This document shows positions 21,943 through 31,441 of a DNA stretch of 64,000 nt, piece by piece; the first letter of the stretch is position 1, and every line of letters begins with the position of its first letter. Made by a program: the position numbers and the translations under genes. Under the pieces are notes generated by a model. It was not told the DNA's origin. It made no database searches and was given only the letters and a program-made list of their open reading frames with translations. This DNA comes from Roseivivax sp. GX 12232. GTDB lineage: Bacteria > Pseudomonadota > Alphaproteobacteria > Rhodobacterales > Rhodobacteraceae. The stretch lies in contig NZ_JAJSEC010000010.1 of the NCBI RefSeq assembly GCF_021272185.1, forward strand, positions 62,001-126,000, in the 5' to 3' direction.

Positions 21943-22042
21943 TGCTCGGTCTCCTCGACCTGTTCTGTTCTGCCTCGGTCTTATTTTTTTCCGCAGGCTA
22001 CCGAGAAGACAGCACAAATGGAAGCTCGGAGGCCCGGCGGGC

Positions 22043-23335
22043 TCAGGTCACCGCGCGCAACTGTTGCCGCGGCGCCGCGGTGCCGCGCGAGAGCGCGTCA
22101 TAGGGATCGTCCGGTGCCAGCATCATGTCGACCACCTGGCGCAGGAGCTGCCGGCGCCCGCGCGCGGAGTAGAAGCCGCCCGGAAGCTGGCTCGTCTCGA
22201 GCAGGTAGCGGCGGTAATCCTTGTAGGCGCGGTTGTCCGGCCGGGTCGGCTGCTGGAAGAACTCCGGCAAGGGCTGGGTCGAGACGAACTCGGGCTTGGC
22301 ATAGACCGCATCGCCAAAGACCTTCAGCGGGATGCCCCGCCAGAGGACCTGCTGGGCGGCGGTGGAATTGACCGTCACCGCGCTCCGGGCGTCGTTCAGA
22401 AGCTGCGCGAGCTTGCCGCCGCGCACGTAATGCACCCGGTCGGCGATGCCATGCGCCCGGGTCAGCGCCCGGATCGTGCGGCGCACCGGCACCCGGCCGT
22501 CTTCCAGCGGATGGGCCTTGAAGACCAGGTGATGATGCCCCGGCGCGCCCTCGGCGAAGCCCTCGATCACCAGCTTGAGGAACTCGGGCATGGTGGCGAA
22601 AGGCGAATGCTGCTGGAAGCTCGAGTCGTGTTCGAGCTGCAGCAGCACCAGGTGATAGGGGAAGCCGCCGTAGCGGATGCGCGCCGTCTCGAAGAGCCGC
22701 TCCAGCGCGGTGAAGGGCATCAGCATCAGCCGCCGCAGATAAAGCCGGAACTCCTTGGTCACCGGCAGCGCCCGGTGCGGGCGGAAGTTCCGGTAGGCGC
22801 CGTTCCTGAGCATCACCATGCCGTGGTAGAGCGCGCCGTAGAAGATGTGGTGGCGCATGTCGCCCCAATGCGCGGGCGGCAGAGGGGCCTCCATGTCGGA
22901 CAGCGCCAGCGCCGCCTGCATGTCCTCGACCGACATCCGCATGAGCCGCGAATGGCCGTTCGAGCCGCCGCGCTCGTAGGTGACCCAATAGGGGCGCATG
23001 TAGCCTTCCTCGAAGACATGCACGGTCAGGCCGCGGGCGCGGGCCTCGGCGACCGCCTCGGCGTGGATGCGGCGCACGTCGCCGTAGAGCACGATGTCGG
23101 TCACGCGCTTCTCCGACAGGATCGCGGCGAAGGTCTCGGGCCAGTCCTCGGCGCTGCCCTGGTAGGGCAGGTAGCTGCCGGGGTGGACCCAGAAGGCGCG
23201 GTCGCCGGCGTTGAAGCCGACCCGCCAGACCTCGGCCCCGGTCTTGCGCAGCATGGTGCCGAGCCGGTGGAAGAACGGTCCGTGCGGCCCCTGCAGGAAC
23301 AGGAAGACGCGTCTGTCTCCGGTTGCGTAACCCAT
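22043..23335 (-). CDS. kpsS: Capsule alpha/beta-Kdo transferase KpsS
   Basis: It adds the first Kdo to the phospholipid anchor before KpsC extends the linker. The 430-residue product begins with VFLFLQGPHGPFFHRL, the recognisable KpsS N terminus. It also has VHVFEEGYMRPYWVTYE, FKAHPLEDGR and VNSTAAQQVLWRGIPLKVFG, matching the glycosyltransferase fold shared with KpsC. It is the first gene of the minus-strand kpsS-exporter-kpsC unit, with 100 bp to the exporter start. The ABC transporter genes kpsM/kpsT and kpsE are absent from this window. Confidence 0.92.
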   Translation of the reverse strand: MGYATGDRRVFLFLQGPHGPFFHRLGTMLRKTGAEVWRVGFNAGDRAFWVHPGSYLPYQGSAEDWPETFAAILSEKRVTDIVLYGDVRRIHAEAVAEARARGLTVHVFEEGYMRPYWVTYERGGSNGHSRLMRMSVEDMQAALALSDMEAPLPPAHWGDMRHHIFYGALYHGMVMLRNGAYRNFRPHRALPVTKEFRLYLRRLMLMPFTALERLFETARIRYGGFPYHLVLLQLEHDSSFQQHSPFATMPEFLKLVIEGFAEGAPGHHHLVFKAHPLEDGRVPVRRTIRALTRAHGIADRVHYVRGGKLAQLLNDARSAVTVNSTAAQQVLWRGIPLKVFGDAVYAKPEFVSTQPLPEFFQQPTRPDNRAYKDYRRYLLETSQLPGGFYSARGRRQLLRQVVDMMLAPDDPYDALSRGTAAPRQQLRAVT

Positions 23336-23459
23336 GGTGTCGGTCTATTTCCCCGATTGACTAGAACGAGAGCCTAGACGGGGTGCTAGGCGAAAATAAG
23401 GCCCGAGATGGCCCGAACCGCCCCGTCTGCGGCAAAGACACGACCCAAGGGAAAGCCCG

Positions 23460-24047
23460 ATGTTCACCGGACTGATCACCGATATCGGCGAGCTGCGCGC
23501 GCTCGAGCAGCGCGGCGACCTGCGCGCCCGCATTGCCACCGGCTACGACACCCAGACCATCGAGATCGGCGCCTCGATCGCCTGCGACGGGGTCTGCCTG
23601 ACCGCCGTGGCGGTGGGGGCCGACTGGTTCGACGTGGAGATCAGCGCCGAAAGCGTCTCCAAGACCAATATCGGCGCATGGTCGGTGGGCTACCGGGTGA
23701 ACCTTGAACGGGCGCTGCGCATGGGCGACGAGATGGGCGGGCATATCGTCTCGGGCCATGTCGACGGCGTGGCCGAGATCACCCGCATGGAGGACGACGG
23801 CGACAGCACCAAGGTGACCTTCCGGGCCCCCGATCACCTGGCGAAGTTCATCGCGCCCAAGGGCTCGGTGGCGCTGAACGGCACCTCGCTGACGGTCAAT
23901 GACGTCGAGGGCTCGGAGTTCTGGGTGAACTTCATCCCGCACACCAAGGAGGCCACCACCTGGGGGGCCGCCGAGGTGGGCGAGCGCATCAACCTCGAGA
24001 TCGACATGCTGGCGCGCTACGTGGCGCGGCTCTCCGAGGCGGGCTGA
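23460..24047 (+). CDS. ribE: Riboflavin synthase alpha chain
   Basis: It converts two 6,7-dimethyl-8-ribityllumazine molecules to riboflavin. The 195-residue product is two tandem lumazine-binding domains, each with its signature: MFTGLITDIGEL with IACDGVCLT (residues 1-88) and MGGHIVSGHVDGVAEI with LNGTSLTVND (residues 95-180). The start follows AAGGGAAAG. The 3' end overlaps the converging MFS gene by 31 bp. The 124-bp gap upstream is too short for an FMN riboswitch and shows none of its motifs. Confidence 0.97.
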   Translation: MFTGLITDIGELRALEQRGDLRARIATGYDTQTIEIGASIACDGVCLTAVAVGADWFDVEISAESVSKTNIGAWSVGYRVNLERALRMGDEMGGHIVSGHVDGVAEITRMEDDGDSTKVTFRAPDHLAKFIAPKGSVALNGTSLTVNDVEGSEFWVNFIPHTKEATTWGAAEVGERINLEIDMLARYVARLSEAG

Positions 24048-25186
24048 CGGGCGCGGCGGCGCGCCATGACGGCGTGCACGCCGAAGCCCGCGAGATAGCA
24101 GAAGATCAGCGCCCCAAGCGCGGCCTGTGGGCCGCCGATCCCCAAGAGCGCCAGCACCACCGGCGTGCCGGTCAGATTCCCGAGGTTGCCCATCTGCGCG
24201 ATGGCGCCATTGGCCATGGCGCGGTCGGCCGGCCGCCGGGCGAGCTGCGGCACCGCCGCGAAGCCCGCCGCTTGCACCAGCCCCAGCGTCAGGAACAGCG
24301 CGATGACCGCCGTGGTGGTCCCGGGGCTGAAAAGCGCCCAGAGCGTGCAGCCCGCCGCCAGGGCGAAACCCAGCATCGAGATGGAGACCGCGCTCAGCCG
24401 CGACAGGAGCGCCACGCCCAGCGTCAGCGAGGTCAGGATCGCCGCGAGCGGCAGCACGGTCGCCAGCCAGACCGGCGCGCCGGGGGCGATCTGCGGCAGC
24501 AGGACCAGCACCGCGACGAAGGTGAAGGTGTAGAACAGCCACCCCCAGCCCGGCGCCGAGAGCCAGGCGTCGGAGTAAAGCGCCAGGTGCTGGCGCAGGA
24601 TGCCCGCGCGGCGCGCGACCTCGGGCTCGCCCGGGGTGGCCCGCGGCAGGACCGGCGCCAAGAGCCCGGCCATGGCCAGCAGGTAGACCGCATGGGCGAG
24701 CAGCAGCCCGTCGAGCCCATAGGCCGCGATCACCGCGGGCCCGGCCCAGGCGGCGGCGGCGAAGGCGACCGAGAAGAAGGTGCTCCAGAGCGTCATCGCC
24801 GCGGGCCGCAGCCGGTCGGGCGCGGTCTCGGCGATCAGCGTCGGGGCGGCGACCACGATGGCCAGATGCGAGAGCCCCTCGATCGTGCGCGCGGCCAGGA
24901 ACAACGGCAGCGCCGGCAGGGTCGCCTCGAGCGCCGACATGGCCGCGCCCAGGATAAGCCCGCCGATCAGCGCGCGCTTGGCCCCGAAGCGCGCCACCAG
25001 CCGCCCGGCGGACAGGCCGAAGACCAGGCCCAGGAGGCTCAGGAGCGAGACCGCGAAGCCAAGCGCCGCCCCGGCGTCGGTATAGACTTCCGACAGCGCG
25101 TCGAAGCCGACCGCCAGCTTGGCGTATTGCGCCGCGGCGCCGAGGCCCGCGACCCAGATCGCGAGGATGAGAAGGATGGGGCGCAT
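24017..25186 (-). CDS. MFS transporter
   Basis: A 12-helix major facilitator superfamily transporter, 389 residues, in the inner membrane. The loop 2-3 motif is AGRLVARFGAKRALIGG, and a long cytoplasmic loop follows helix 6 (PRATPGEPEVARR). The substrate is unknown; drug or metabolite efflux is the usual guess for this size. The start at 25186 has GAGG upstream. The last 31 bp run into the end of ribE on the other strand. Confidence 0.85.
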   Translation of the reverse strand: MRPILLILAIWVAGLGAAAQYAKLAVGFDALSEVYTDAGAALGFAVSLLSLLGLVFGLSAGRLVARFGAKRALIGGLILGAAMSALEATLPALPLFLAARTIEGLSHLAIVVAAPTLIAETAPDRLRPAAMTLWSTFFSVAFAAAAWAGPAVIAAYGLDGLLLAHAVYLLAMAGLLAPVLPRATPGEPEVARRAGILRQHLALYSDAWLSAPGWGWLFYTFTFVAVLVLLPQIAPGAPVWLATVLPLAAILTSLTLGVALLSRLSAVSISMLGFALAAGCTLWALFSPGTTTAVIALFLTLGLVQAAGFAAVPQLARRPADRAMANGAIAQMGNLGNLTGTPVVLALLGIGGPQAALGALIFCYLAGFGVHAVMARRRARQPASESRAT

Positions 25187-25393
25187 GGGAACCTCGAAGG
25201 CGGCGGGGACGCCGGAGGTGTGGCAGAGCCGCGGCGGGAAAGGAAGCCCCGCCGGGGTCCGGGGGTGTGGGGCCGGGGCGCCTTTGGGCCGCCCGTCGTG
25301 CCCGGGGCCGGCCCGCCTGTCAGGCCGGCGCCCGCTGTGTCAGTGCCGGACGCTTATTCGGGGATGAGACCCGACGCGCCCCGCCTGTCGCGC

Positions 25394-25744
25394 TCAGGCC
25401 TCCGCCGTGGCGCTTTCGGCGCAGAACAGCCCGTGCACGCATTCCAGCAGCACCTTGGGCTTCTCGTCGGCGAGGCTGTAGAAGATGCCCTTGCCTTCGC
25501 GGCGGCTGACCACCAGCCCTTCCGAGCGCAGCCGCGCGAGCTGCTGGCTGACCGCCGCCTGGCGCACCTGGAGCAGGGTTTCGAGCTCGGTCACGCTCTT
25601 CTCGCCGCTGACGAGATGGCAGAGGATCATCAGCCGGCCCTCGTGGCTGATCGCTTTGAGAAACTGGGCCGCATCGCCGGCATTGCGGCGTAGGGCCTCG
25701 GCCTGCTGTGGGGTTTCGATGTCGATGGGAAGAGAAATTGTCAT
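25394..25744 (-). CDS. ArsR-family regulator, BigR/SqrR-like
   Basis: A 116-residue winged-helix repressor (residues 22-95: FLKAISHEGRLMIL, LETLLQVRQAAVSQQLARLR, REGKGIFYSLAD). Two cysteines, Cys42 (MILCHL) and Cys108 (GLFC), fall at the positions of the persulfide-sensing pair of BigR (Cys42/Cys108) and SqrR (Cys41/Cys107). A third, Cys102, is extra. Known relatives control sulfide oxidation genes; that role here is inference, since no sqr or persulfide dioxygenase gene is adjacent. The start at 25744 is preceded by GAGGA. The 3' neighbour is the MFS gene, about 200 bp away on the same strand. Confidence 0.8.
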   Translation of the reverse strand: MTISLPIDIETPQQAEALRRNAGDAAQFLKAISHEGRLMILCHLVSGEKSVTELETLLQVRQAAVSQQLARLRSEGLVVSRREGKGIFYSLADEKPKVLLECVHGLFCAESATAEA

Positions 25745-26254
25745 TTGAAATTATCCTCGTAGGCCGGATCGGCAGGCTGCCAAGTCGCAGGACGCCTCAA
25801 CCCTTGCGGGATAATCGAAAGCGCCGTTCGAGCCAAGGCGGTTGTCCGCTCATGGGGCTGGACACGCTGGGCGCGAGGGGGTGACGCGCACGTCATGGCC
25901 TTGCCATGACGCGATAAGCGCGAATGACGCCTACGACGAAAGTCGTATGTCAGATATTAAGCTTCCGCAAGGTAACGCTAACGGGTTTGACCCCCACAAT
26001 CGCTAAAGGCGAGTCGCCGCGGCGCGGCGTGGTGAGGCGGCGGGGCAGGGTGCCTTCGGGGAAGGTGGCGTTGGGTTGGTGCGGACTTGGCGGGGTGGCC
26101 CCGGGTCGCGCGCTGGTGCGGGCGGGCAGGAGCGGGGCCGATCATTGAGAGGAGCGCAGGTCGGTGAGGCGCATCTGTTTTGTGGCCAACCGCGAGCCCT
26201 AGTTGCCATCGCGCGCCGGGGCACCCGTGGCCGCCGCAAGCCCGGCCCCGTCCC
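25745..26254. other. Intergenic region with two perfect hairpins, 510 bp
   Basis: It lies upstream of the ArsR gene and past the end of the photolyase-like gene. It contains a 9-bp inverted repeat (CGTCATGGC-CTT-GCCATGACG, 25891-25911) and, 20 bp further on, TACGAC-GAAA-GTCGTA (25932-25947), a GNRA-type tetraloop hairpin. The stretch 25930-25985 is the most AT-rich of the gap. No coding signal is evident in either strand. The hairpins could be operators or part of a small RNA; nothing in the sequence decides this. Confidence 0.5.
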
Positions 26255-27496
26255 TCAGACCGGGCTGATGCCCTTCAGCGCGCCGAGAAGCCCCGGGATC
26301 CGGTCCTTGAACTTGAAGAACCCCTTGGTCGCATGCGGCCAGGCGCGGGCGTCATAGCCCCGGAGCGGGCGGCGGAGCGGCAGCCCTTCGATCCCGCGCA
26401 GGATGTCGGCGCTGGGCCCGACGGGGGCGTAACTGGTCACGATCTCCTCGGCGCCCGCCTCCCGGGCCCAGGCGGTGATCTCCTCGGCGCTGGTCAGCCC
26501 GCGCGTCACCGGGCCAAGCGCCGCGCCATGGCGGGCGAGGGCATCCTCCATCGCGGCGGCCTTGAAGGCGGGCACATGCGGCGCGGGCGCGAGGTGGCTG
26601 AGCCGCCCCGTGGCATCCAGCACCCCGGTCGCAAGCGGCGCGAAGCTAGCCTCGAGGAGCCAGCCGGGCGAGAGGTCGTCCTCGTGCAGAAGCAGCACCG
26701 CGCGGCGTCCGGGGGCGAGAGGGTCGCTGTCGGGCGCGGCCATGGGCGGCGGGTTCTCGGGGCCCGGCACCGGCAGCGCCTCGGCGGCGAGCTGGTGCTT
26801 GGGGTGGAAGCGCTCGTTGGTGAACTTGCGGATGTTGCGCGCGGTGGCGAGATAGGTCTTGCCCGGCGTCTGCAGCCCCGCGACCCAGCGCCAACCCAGG
26901 GTGTTCGAGGCCGGATCGCCGTCGAGCAGGTGGCGCAGGAAGAAATCCGCGCCGAGCGCCCAGGGCAGCCGCAGGGTGAAGATCCAGATCGAGGCGAACC
27001 ACATCCGCGCGTGGTTGTGCAGGTAGCCGGTCGCGGCGAGCTCCCGCGCCCAGGCGTCGAAACAGTCGATCCCGGTCTCGCCGAGGCAGGCCTCCTCCCA
27101 GGCGCGACGCAGGCCCGATTGCGTCTGCACCTGGTCCCAGGCGGCGTCGCGGGTCGCCAGGTAGCCCTGCCAGACGCTGGGGCGCATCTCGAGCCAGCCC
27201 TTGAAGTAGCTGCGCCAGAAGACCTCCTGGATGAACTTCTCGGCGGCCTTGGGGGCGTGCCGGGCGAGGGTTGCACTCAGCACCTCCTCCTCGGTCAGGA
27301 GCCGGTGGCGCAGGTAGGGCGAGAGCTTTGAGACCGCCGAGGGCGCCTCGGGCCCCGGGTCGGTGTTGCGCCCCTCGGCATAGGCGCGCCCGGCGCCGGG
27401 CAGGAAGGCCTCGAGCCGCGCCAGCCCCTCCGCGCGGGTCGGCGGGCTCCGGTCGAGCGGGTCTCGGGCGGGGGTCTTGGTGCTGTCCTCGGGCAT
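26255..27496 (-). CDS. Photolyase/cryptochrome-like flavoprotein with swapped domain order
   Basis: A 413-residue protein related to DNA photolyases. Residues about 20-245 are the FAD-binding helical domain normally at the C terminus (KLSPYLRHRLLTEEEV, GYLHNHARMWFASIWIFTLR, DGDPASNTLGWRWVAGLQ). Residues about 265-410 look like the alpha/beta antenna domain normally at the N terminus (VLLLHEDDLSPG, ATGVLDATGRLSH, AREAGAEEIVTSYAPVG, TKGFFKFKDRIP). Light-driven repair or light sensing is inferred. Start chosen at MPEDSTK (27496); the longer frame reads through non-coding DNA. No strong ribosome binding site is seen. Confidence 0.75.
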   Translation of the reverse strand: MPEDSTKTPARDPLDRSPPTRAEGLARLEAFLPGAGRAYAEGRNTDPGPEAPSAVSKLSPYLRHRLLTEEEVLSATLARHAPKAAEKFIQEVFWRSYFKGWLEMRPSVWQGYLATRDAAWDQVQTQSGLRRAWEEACLGETGIDCFDAWARELAATGYLHNHARMWFASIWIFTLRLPWALGADFFLRHLLDGDPASNTLGWRWVAGLQTPGKTYLATARNIRKFTNERFHPKHQLAAEALPVPGPENPPPMAAPDSDPLAPGRRAVLLLHEDDLSPGWLLEASFAPLATGVLDATGRLSHLAPAPHVPAFKAAAMEDALARHGAALGPVTRGLTSAEEITAWAREAGAEEIVTSYAPVGPSADILRGIEGLPLRRPLRGYDARAWPHATKGFFKFKDRIPGLLGALKGISPV

Positions 27497-27601
27497 GAGG
27501 AGGGCAGATAGGCGCGGGCGCGGGGGCGGCAATGCGAGGTGGTGGCGGCCGGGGGAGGGCGCATTGACGCGGGGGGCGGGCGGCGCGGTTCGGCGCGTGC
27601 G

Positions 27602-27727
27602 GGTTGTGCCTAGGACGCGGGCGACGGTGCCTGGGGAGCGGGGCGAGCGGTTCCCTAGGACGCGTCGGGCGGTGCCTGGGTAGCTGGGCCGACAGTTCCT
27701 GGGACGCGGGGTGCAGTGCCCGGTGCG
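27602..27727. repeat. Degenerate ~23-bp tandem repeat
   Basis: About five and a half units of 21-24 bp. They alternate between a CCTAGGACGCG type and a CCTGGGGAGCG type (unit starts near 27602, 27626, 27649, 27671, 27694, 27715). It lies just upstream of the photolyase-like gene start and before structured repeat copy B. No function is visible. Confidence 0.5.
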
Positions 27728-27826
27728 TGTGTGGCGCGGGATTGAGCGCGCGCCAGGCGGGACGACGTCGGGAGCTCGCCGATCAGACCGCTGGCCCTGC
27801 GCGCTCCGGTTCACCCCCGCGCCCCC

Positions 27827-27994
27827 TTGCGCCCGAACAGCACCGAAGGTGCCGGGCGCGCGCCGGACCGGCCCGATGGGCCGGCGCTCCTTGGGGTGGC
27901 GTGCACAGCCTATCGCTAGCCCTGACCTTGCTGCCATAAAGCGCATAGCCCAGAGGTCGGAAGCGCCGGCCCCCGGCCCGGCGCGTGCCCTCTG
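27827..27994 (+). repeat. Structured ~170-bp intergenic repeat, copy B
   Basis: Same family as the copy at 4900-5070. Hairpin 1 is the GCACC-GAA-GGTGC version. The long-range stem is the least perfect of the family (CCGGCCCGGCGCGTGCC on the 3' side, one mismatch and one G-T pair). The CTGACC/GGTCGG stem has one G-T pair. It lies between the divergent photolyase-like gene and clpP, 150 bp before copy C in the same orientation. Confidence 0.88.
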
Positions 27995-28113
27995 TTTCGC
28001 AGGATGTTGAGCGGGCTCGGGCTACGTGGAAAGGTTGGGCGGCTGCGCAGGCGGTCTGCCCGTTTCTTAGCAGTCGCCCTCGTCGGCCAGGTGAAGCTCA
28101 GCTGCGTCGAGTT

Positions 28114-28136
28114 CTCTCCCCGATCTGGGAGAGTTT
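28114..28136 (+). terminator. Terminator-like hairpin without an obvious gene
   Basis: CTCTCCC-CGATCT-GGGAGAG followed by TTT, between repeat copies B and C. On the plus strand no recognisable gene ends here. It could end a transcript that starts in repeat B or in the gap, or be a chance palindrome. Confidence 0.4.
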
Positions 28137-28144
28137 CGCGCCTC

Positions 28145-28315
28145 TTGCGCCCGAACAGCATCGAAGATGCCGGGCGCGCGCCGGACCGGCCCGATGGGCC
28201 GGCGCTCTTGGGAGTGGCGTGCATAGATCATCGCTAGCCCTGACCTTTTTGGGATTAAGCGCGCAGCTCGAAGGGCAGCAGCGCCGGCCCTCGGTCCGGC
28301 GCGCGCCCTCTGGTG
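28145..28315 (+). repeat. Structured ~170-bp intergenic repeat, copy C
   Basis: Same family as 4900-5070. Hairpin 1 is the GCATC-GAA-GATGC version, hairpin 2 has a GAT loop, and the long-range stem is present. The third stem is weakened (CTGACC against GGGCAG). It is followed by the family's trailing GTTGAGAGGG and then a GT-rich stretch. Confidence 0.9.
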
Positions 28316-28529
28316 GTGTGTGTTGAGAGGGCGGCGGGGTGTGGGTGTTGAGGTATGGGCTGTTTTTCCTGCGGGCTGCATCGGGTTGGGGACAGCATCG
28401 GGGAGTGCTCAGACGGCAGCATCGGAGCCGGTCTGGCGGCAGCGCCGGGATGCGCCTCATCCAGAGATCGGCGCGCGCCGGGGCCAACTGCGGCCTCTTG
28501 TCCTCCGGCCACCTTTTGTTGCCCAGCAT

Positions 28530-28557
28530 CACCCGACACCCGACACCCGACACCCGC
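28530..28557. repeat. Short heptamer tandem array, four units
   Basis: CACCCGA occurs three times and CACCCGC once, head to tail. It is followed to about 28665 by a C-rich, A-containing stretch on the plus strand with no genes. Period 7 matches the larger arrays near repeat copies D and F. Confidence 0.75.
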
Positions 28558-28783
28558 ATCCCCACACACCCCAGCGCCACCTGCAAACGCCCGCCGTCAC
28601 TCCCCCATCACATCACCCCAACCGCCCACACCCCCGCACCCACCCCCAACCCCACCCAAATTCGCGCCGGGATGACGCGGGATTCGCGGGGGTGGGCCTC
28701 TTGCAGGGCCCCGGGGGGACCACTAAGACTCTCCCGACGCGGCATCCGCGACGGATTTCCCAGAAGCGACCGAGGCAGGCCCG
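28558..28783. promoter_or_regulatory. Region upstream of clpP
   Basis: The first 100 bp are a strongly C-skewed, low-complexity stretch. CTTG at 28700-28703 followed 16 nt later by CCACTAAG is a possible heat-shock sigma (RpoH)-type promoter for clpP, judged only by loose resemblance. The ribosome binding site is GAGGCAGG near 28771. Confidence 0.3.
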
Positions 28784-29416
28784 ATGACCGATCCTTTCGA
28801 GACATACATGAACACGCTCGTGCCCATGGTGGTCGAGCAGACCAGCCGCGGCGAGCGGGCCTATGACATCTTCTCGCGCCTCCTGAAGGAGCGCATCGTC
28901 TTCCTCAACGGGCCGGTGCACGACGGCATGTCGAGCCTGATCGTGGCGCAGCTCCTGCACCTCGAGGCCGAGAACCCGAACAAGGAAATCTCGATGTACA
29001 TCAACTCGCCCGGCGGCGTGGTGACATCGGGCCTGTCGATCTACGACACCATGCAGTACATCAAGCCGGCGGTCTCCACGCTGGTGATCGGGCAGGCGGC
29101 CTCGATGGGCTCGCTGCTGCTGGCGGGCGGCGCCAAGGACATGCGCTTCTCGCTGCCCAACAGCCGGATCATGGTCCACCAGCCCTCGGGCGGCTACCAG
29201 GGCCAGGCGACCGACATCATGATCCACGCCGAAGAGACGCTGAAGCTGAAGCGGCGGCTGAACGAGATCTACGTCCACCACACCGGGCAGGACTACGACA
29301 CCGTCGAATCCGCGCTCGAGCGCGACAACTTCATGTCGCCCGAGGCGGCCCGCGACTGGGGGCTGATCGACGATATCGTGACCAGCCGTGCCGCGGGAGA
29401 CGAGGCCAAGTCCTGA
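28784..29416 (+). CDS. clpP: ATP-dependent Clp protease proteolytic subunit
   Basis: Serine protease subunit that forms a 14-mer and degrades proteins unfolded by ClpX or ClpA. The 210-residue product has the N-terminal axial loop region, catalytic Ser in [15 protein letters not shown], His in MVHQPSGG and an Asp in the C-terminal part. Start at 28784. It is followed by clpX after 161 bp containing a 9-bp GC stem-loop (29429-29452) and a second hairpin (29475-29496), which may attenuate read-through into clpX. Confidence 0.98.
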   Translation: MTDPFETYMNTLVPMVVEQTSRGERAYDIFSRLLKERIVFLNGPVHDGMSSLIVAQLLHLEAENPNKEISMYINSPGGVVTSGLSIYDTMQYIKPAVSTLVIGQAASMGSLLLAGGAKDMRFSLPNSRIMVHQPSGGYQGQATDIMIHAEETLKLKRRLNEIYVHHTGQDYDTVESALERDNFMSPEAARDWGLIDDIVTSRAAGDEAKS

Positions 29417-29577
29417 GGGCGCGCGCCGCGGCGCAGGCGCGACCCTGCGCCGCCCGCGACATATTTGTGATTGTAGGGCTGCCATGGCTGCCCTAAGATT
29501 CTGGGACTTGGCGAGACCGGAATAAGAGCGGGATGCCCGCGCCATGTCCGATTGAAGCGGGCCGAGAAAGGGTGACG

Positions 29578-30843
<1,266 letters not shown>

Positions 30844-30870
30844 GGGGGCCTTTCGGGTCGAGATTTGCGG

Positions 30871-30903
30871 AAGGCGGCGCGCCGGGGGGCGGGCCGCCTT
30901 TTG
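30871..30903 (+). terminator. clpX intrinsic terminator
   Basis: AAGGCGGC paired with GCCGCCTT, followed by TT, 27 bp after the clpX stop. The A-tract on the other side means it may also act for the converging toxin-antitoxin transcript. Confidence 0.7.
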
Positions 30904-30927
30904 CGTTTGGGGGGATCAGTGGGGGGA

Positions 30928-31212
30928 TCAGTCGCGGGCGCTGGCCGCCCGGTAGACCGCACCGCGGTCGCGCTTTCCGACGGCCACGACAAGCACGACC
31001 ACATCGCTCTCCCGCACCTCGTAGACCAGCCGATACCCCGAGGCGCGCAGCTTGATCTTGTAGCGGTTCCGCGTGCCGCGCAGCCGCGCCGCGGGCACAT
31101 GCGGGGCCTCGAGCCGCTCCGCGAGCTTGCGTTTCAGCTGCCGCTGTACTGCGGCGTCGAGCGCGTCCCACTCCTTCTTCGCGACTTTCAGGAAGCGAAG
31201 CTCATAGCTCAT
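30928..31212 (-). CDS. RelE/ParE-family toxin (StbE-like)
   Basis: Toxin of a type II toxin-antitoxin pair. RelE relatives cleave mRNA on the ribosome; ParE relatives block gyrase. The 94-residue product has YELRFLKVAKKEWDAL, the RLRGTRNRYKIKLR core with basic residues, YRLVYEV and VVAVGKRDRGAVYR, closest in look to StbE/RelE. The start at 31212 overlaps the antitoxin end by 11 bp, the usual antitoxin-first order. Confidence 0.88.
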   Translation of the reverse strand: MSYELRFLKVAKKEWDALDAAVQRQLKRKLAERLEAPHVPAARLRGTRNRYKIKLRASGYRLVYEVRESDVVVLVVAVGKRDRGAVYRAASARD

Positions 31213-31441
31213 CGAGCGAGACCGAGACCTCTTCTCCACCGGCGCGCGCGTCGGCCAGGGCATTGAGTTCGGCGTCTTCCAGGCGGTCCATGATCTCGTC
31301 GAAGAGATCGGCGGGCACGGCGTAGAAGGCCGGGGCGTTGTGATTAAGAACCGCCAGCGGCTCCTCTCCGATCAGCGCCATGGGGTTGCGCTTGAACTCG
31401 GTGATGCTGGCGGTGGGGCCGGATTGGATATGCGCGGGCAT
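31202..31441 (-). CDS. Phd/YefM-family antitoxin (StbD-like)
   Basis: Antitoxin partner of the adjacent RelE-like toxin, 79 residues. The N-terminal DNA-binding part has the StbD pattern ASITEFKRNPMALI, then EEPLAVLNHNAPAFYAVPAD, and an acidic C-terminal tail that should wrap the toxin. The start at 31441 is preceded by GGAGCC-like sequence. As in related systems it probably represses its own promoter together with the toxin; no operator could be identified by eye. Confidence 0.88.
   Translation of the reverse strand: MPAHIQSGPTASITEFKRNPMALIGEEPLAVLNHNAPAFYAVPADLFDEIMDRLEDAELNALADARAGGEEVSVSLDEL

Noticed and set aside
23336-23459. FMN riboswitch before ribE
   Set aside because: The gap is only 124 bp and the conserved RFN-element motifs are not present.
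24074-25693. 539-codon Arg/Gln-rich plus-strand frame
   Set aside because: Antisense to the MFS and ArsR genes, with a composition typical of shadow frames.
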